A stretch of 34,208 nucleotides of DNA from JAAYAN01 sp964437215 (GTDB lineage Bacteria; Bacteroidota; Ignavibacteria; Ignavibacteriales; Melioribacteraceae): contig CAYTFZ010000018.1 of assembly GCA_964437215.1 (NCBI GenBank), positions 1-34,208 of the forward strand. The letters run 5' to 3'. The position numbers and the translations under genes were made by a program. The number at the start of each line of letters is the position of its first letter. The first letter of the stretch is position 1. Shown piece after piece: positions 32,522 through 34,208 of the stretch. The notes under the pieces are model-generated. The model was not told the origin of the DNA, did no database searches, and saw only the letters and a program-made list of their open reading frames with translations.

Positions 32522-34078
32522 TTAAGTATTAATCATCTTAACTGCCATTTCAGCGCATCTTTCGCCGTCAATCGCTGCTGAAACAATTCCGCCTGCATAT
32601 CCTGCTCCTTCCCCGCAAGGAAACAATCCTGTTATCTGAGGATGTTGTAATGTACCTGAATCGCGCGGAATACGAATTGGTGTACTGGTTCTTGTTTCGG
32701 CAGCAAGAATTTGAGCCTCGCAAGTATAATATCCTTTCATTTTATTCCCGAATATTCGCAGCCCTTTTTTTAATCTGTACGATATTTCATATGGTAAAAC
32801 TTCATCAATTTTTACTGGAACTGTTCCTGGTATATATGATGTTTTAGGAAGCGTTGCCGAGACTTTATTTTCACAAAAATCTGTTACTCTTTGTGCGGGA
32901 GCTTTTTGAGTTTGCCCGTTTCTTTCAAAAGCTTTTTGTTCAATTTCTTTCTGATACATCAATCCGGCAAATTTACCATAATCAGAATATTTTTTCCAGT
33001 CGCTTTCATCAATAGAAACTACAAGTCCGGAATTTGCATACGGAGAATCGCGTCGTGAAACTGACATCCCGTTTAATACAAGTTCGCCCGGAGAAGTTGA
33101 AGCCGGAACAATTATTCCTCCGGGACACATACAAAACGAGTAAACGCCTTTTCCGTCAACTTGGCAAGTAAGGTTATAGCTTGCTGCAGGTAAATTAGGA
33201 TGCCTGATTGCAGAATGATATTGAATATTGTCGATAATGCTTTGCGGGTGTTCAATTCTCACACCTGCAGCAAAAGGTTTTGCTTCAATAAAAACATTAT
33301 GATTGTCGAGAAGATAATATATGTCCCGAGCACTGTGACCGGTTGCCAGAATAACTGATTCACCAGTAAATTCTGAAATTCCGTTTACAATTACTCCTTT
33401 TATCGAATTCTGTTTTATAATTAAATCGGTTACTTTCGAGTTAAAATGAACTTCGCCCCCCGATGATAAAACAGTGTTTCTTATTTCCTGAATTATCTTC
33501 GGAAGTTTGTTTGAACCGATATGCGGATGCGCGTCAATCAGAATATCTTTATCAGCACCGTGTTTTACAAAAATATTCAATATTCTGTTTGTATCTCCTC
33601 TTTTTTTTGATCGGGTATATAGTTTCCCATCACTGTAGGTACCAGCTCCGCCTTCACCAAAACAATAATTACTTTCGGAATTAACAACACCATTCTGCTG
33701 AATTTCGCGCAAATCCCGTCTCCTTTCACGCACATCTTTGCCTCTCTCTAACACAACCGGCTTTAAGCCCAATTCAATACATCTTAATGCAGCAAACAAA
33801 CCGGCAGGTCCGCTTCCTATAATTAAAATTTGTTTTTTGTCACTCACAACCGGATAATTTAACTGCATTTCCTGCGAAGAAGGATTTTCGTTGATAAATA
33901 CCTGAAACCGCAATATGAAATGCGGACTTTTACTGCGTGCATCAACAGAACGTTTTATTAATTTGACTGCATTAATCTCCGAAATATCAATTCGTAAATT
34001 CCTGCTTAATATTTTTTTATGAAGTTCTGAATCCCTTGACTGTTCAGGCTTAACTTGTATTTCTAATTCTTTAACCAA
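32522..34078 (-). CDS. FAD-dependent dehydrogenase (COG2509-like)
   Basis: 518 residues. An N-terminal alpha/beta domain (about 1-80) with RSVDARSKSPHFILRFQV is typical of this family. The FAD dinucleotide-binding fold starts at 83: ILIIGSGPAGLFAAL (GxGxxG), then VVLERG. FGEGGAGTYSDGKLYTRSK, VILATGHSARDIYYLL, FCMCPGGIIVPAS and a C-terminal GLFPCGEGAGYAGGIVSAAIDGE complete the flavoprotein pattern. The family is widespread, known as uncharacterised FAD-dependent dehydrogenases; the substrate is not established. Start is TTG at 34078, chosen because a full AAGGAGG lies 5 nt before it and no ATG or GTG is close. The 130 bp upstream to the window end are A+T-rich, with no gene seen. Confidence 0.88.
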   Translation of the reverse strand: MVKELEIQVKPEQSRDSELHKKILSRNLRIDISEINAVKLIKRSVDARSKSPHFILRFQVFINENPSSQEMQLNYPVVSDKKQILIIGSGPAGLFAALRCIELGLKPVVLERGKDVRERRRDLREIQQNGVVNSESNYCFGEGGAGTYSDGKLYTRSKKRGDTNRILNIFVKHGADKDILIDAHPHIGSNKLPKIIQEIRNTVLSSGGEVHFNSKVTDLIIKQNSIKGVIVNGISEFTGESVILATGHSARDIYYLLDNHNVFIEAKPFAAGVRIEHPQSIIDNIQYHSAIRHPNLPAASYNLTCQVDGKGVYSFCMCPGGIIVPASTSPGELVLNGMSVSRRDSPYANSGLVVSIDESDWKKYSDYGKFAGLMYQKEIEQKAFERNGQTQKAPAQRVTDFCENKVSATLPKTSYIPGTVPVKIDEVLPYEISYRLKKGLRIFGNKMKGYYTCEAQILAAETRTSTPIRIPRDSGTLQHPQITGLFPCGEGAGYAGGIVSAAIDGERCAEMAVKMINT

Positions 34079-34208
34079 TAAATCCTCCTTCTAATTCGAA
34101 ATATAATATTTCCCTGAAATTAAATTGTGTAACAATTATGTTTTTATTTAACTAAATCATTTTCAATTAAATAAAAATGGTTTTCATATTGATTGTTTTA
34201 AAATATGG

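Noticed and set aside
1..34208. Mobile element, prophage, CRISPR array, tRNA or rRNA
   Set aside because: No transposase, integrase, phage or cas-like protein, regularly spaced repeats, or tRNA cloverleaf were found on either strand by reading.

Overview
The window (about one third G+C, 34.2 kb) looks like a scaffolded draft chromosome segment from a Bacteroidota-superphylum bacterium, most likely of the Ignavibacteria/Melioribacter type. Evidence: a type IX secretion (T9SS) C-terminal sorting tail in a decayed gene at the left edge, a Bacteroidota-type promoter (TTTG, 22 nt, TATTTTTG) at 29052-29085, an Hc1-type small histone, many TTG starts, and dense runs of short-spaced co-directional genes. 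The taxonomy is inferred from family content, not from a search. I see no tRNA, rRNA, CRISPR array, insertion sequence, phage gene or integrase.

Layout. 1-60: edge terminator. 73-316: decayed T9SS cargo gene. 487-7349 (minus): read 3' to 5' along the map, PAP2 phosphatase-like, DusB, TetA-like MFS pump, CapA lipoprotein, Hc1 histone, a membrane-anchored heterodisulfide-reductase-like Fe-S oxidoreductase split by a 100-N gap, and an alpha/beta hydrolase. 7550-9713 (plus): HisA-like isomerase, cyclic-nucleotide-binding protein, universal stress protein, then a secreted 12-cysteine mini-protein. 9741-15297 (minus): a compact operon transcribed in the order SpoIIE-type PP2C phosphatase, two MGDG-synthase/MurG-like GT-B glycosyltransferases, exostosin-like glycosyltransferase, radical SAM/SPASM enzyme. 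15462-21260 (minus): a complete MacAB-TolC-type export operon with one ATPase and two permeases. 21350-28133 (minus): a Ser/Thr kinase with an extracytoplasmic Ycf48-like propeller, MurA, a membrane HExxH peptidase with TPR tail, and CCA nucleotidyltransferase, in near-zero-gap order. 28415-28783 (minus): SpoIIAA-like protein. 29112-30458 (plus): ATP-cone/uridine-kinase-like fusion. 30515-34078 (minus): SpeA arginine decarboxylase and a COG2509-type flavoprotein.

Most of this is core or housekeeping content. The most system-like and least explained stretch is the phosphatase/glycosyltransferase/radical-SAM operon. Next come the propeller-kinase beside MurA, the secreted Cys-rich protein, and the HisA-like protein with GR instead of the usual GW.

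Three assembly artefacts matter for interpretation. The 100-N gap at 5994-6093 splits one gene into two apparent ORFs in different frames. The 10-N gap at 32063-32072 splits speA. The 100-N gap at 28882-28981 is flanked by two identical 55-bp copies and is almost certainly an unmerged contig overlap.
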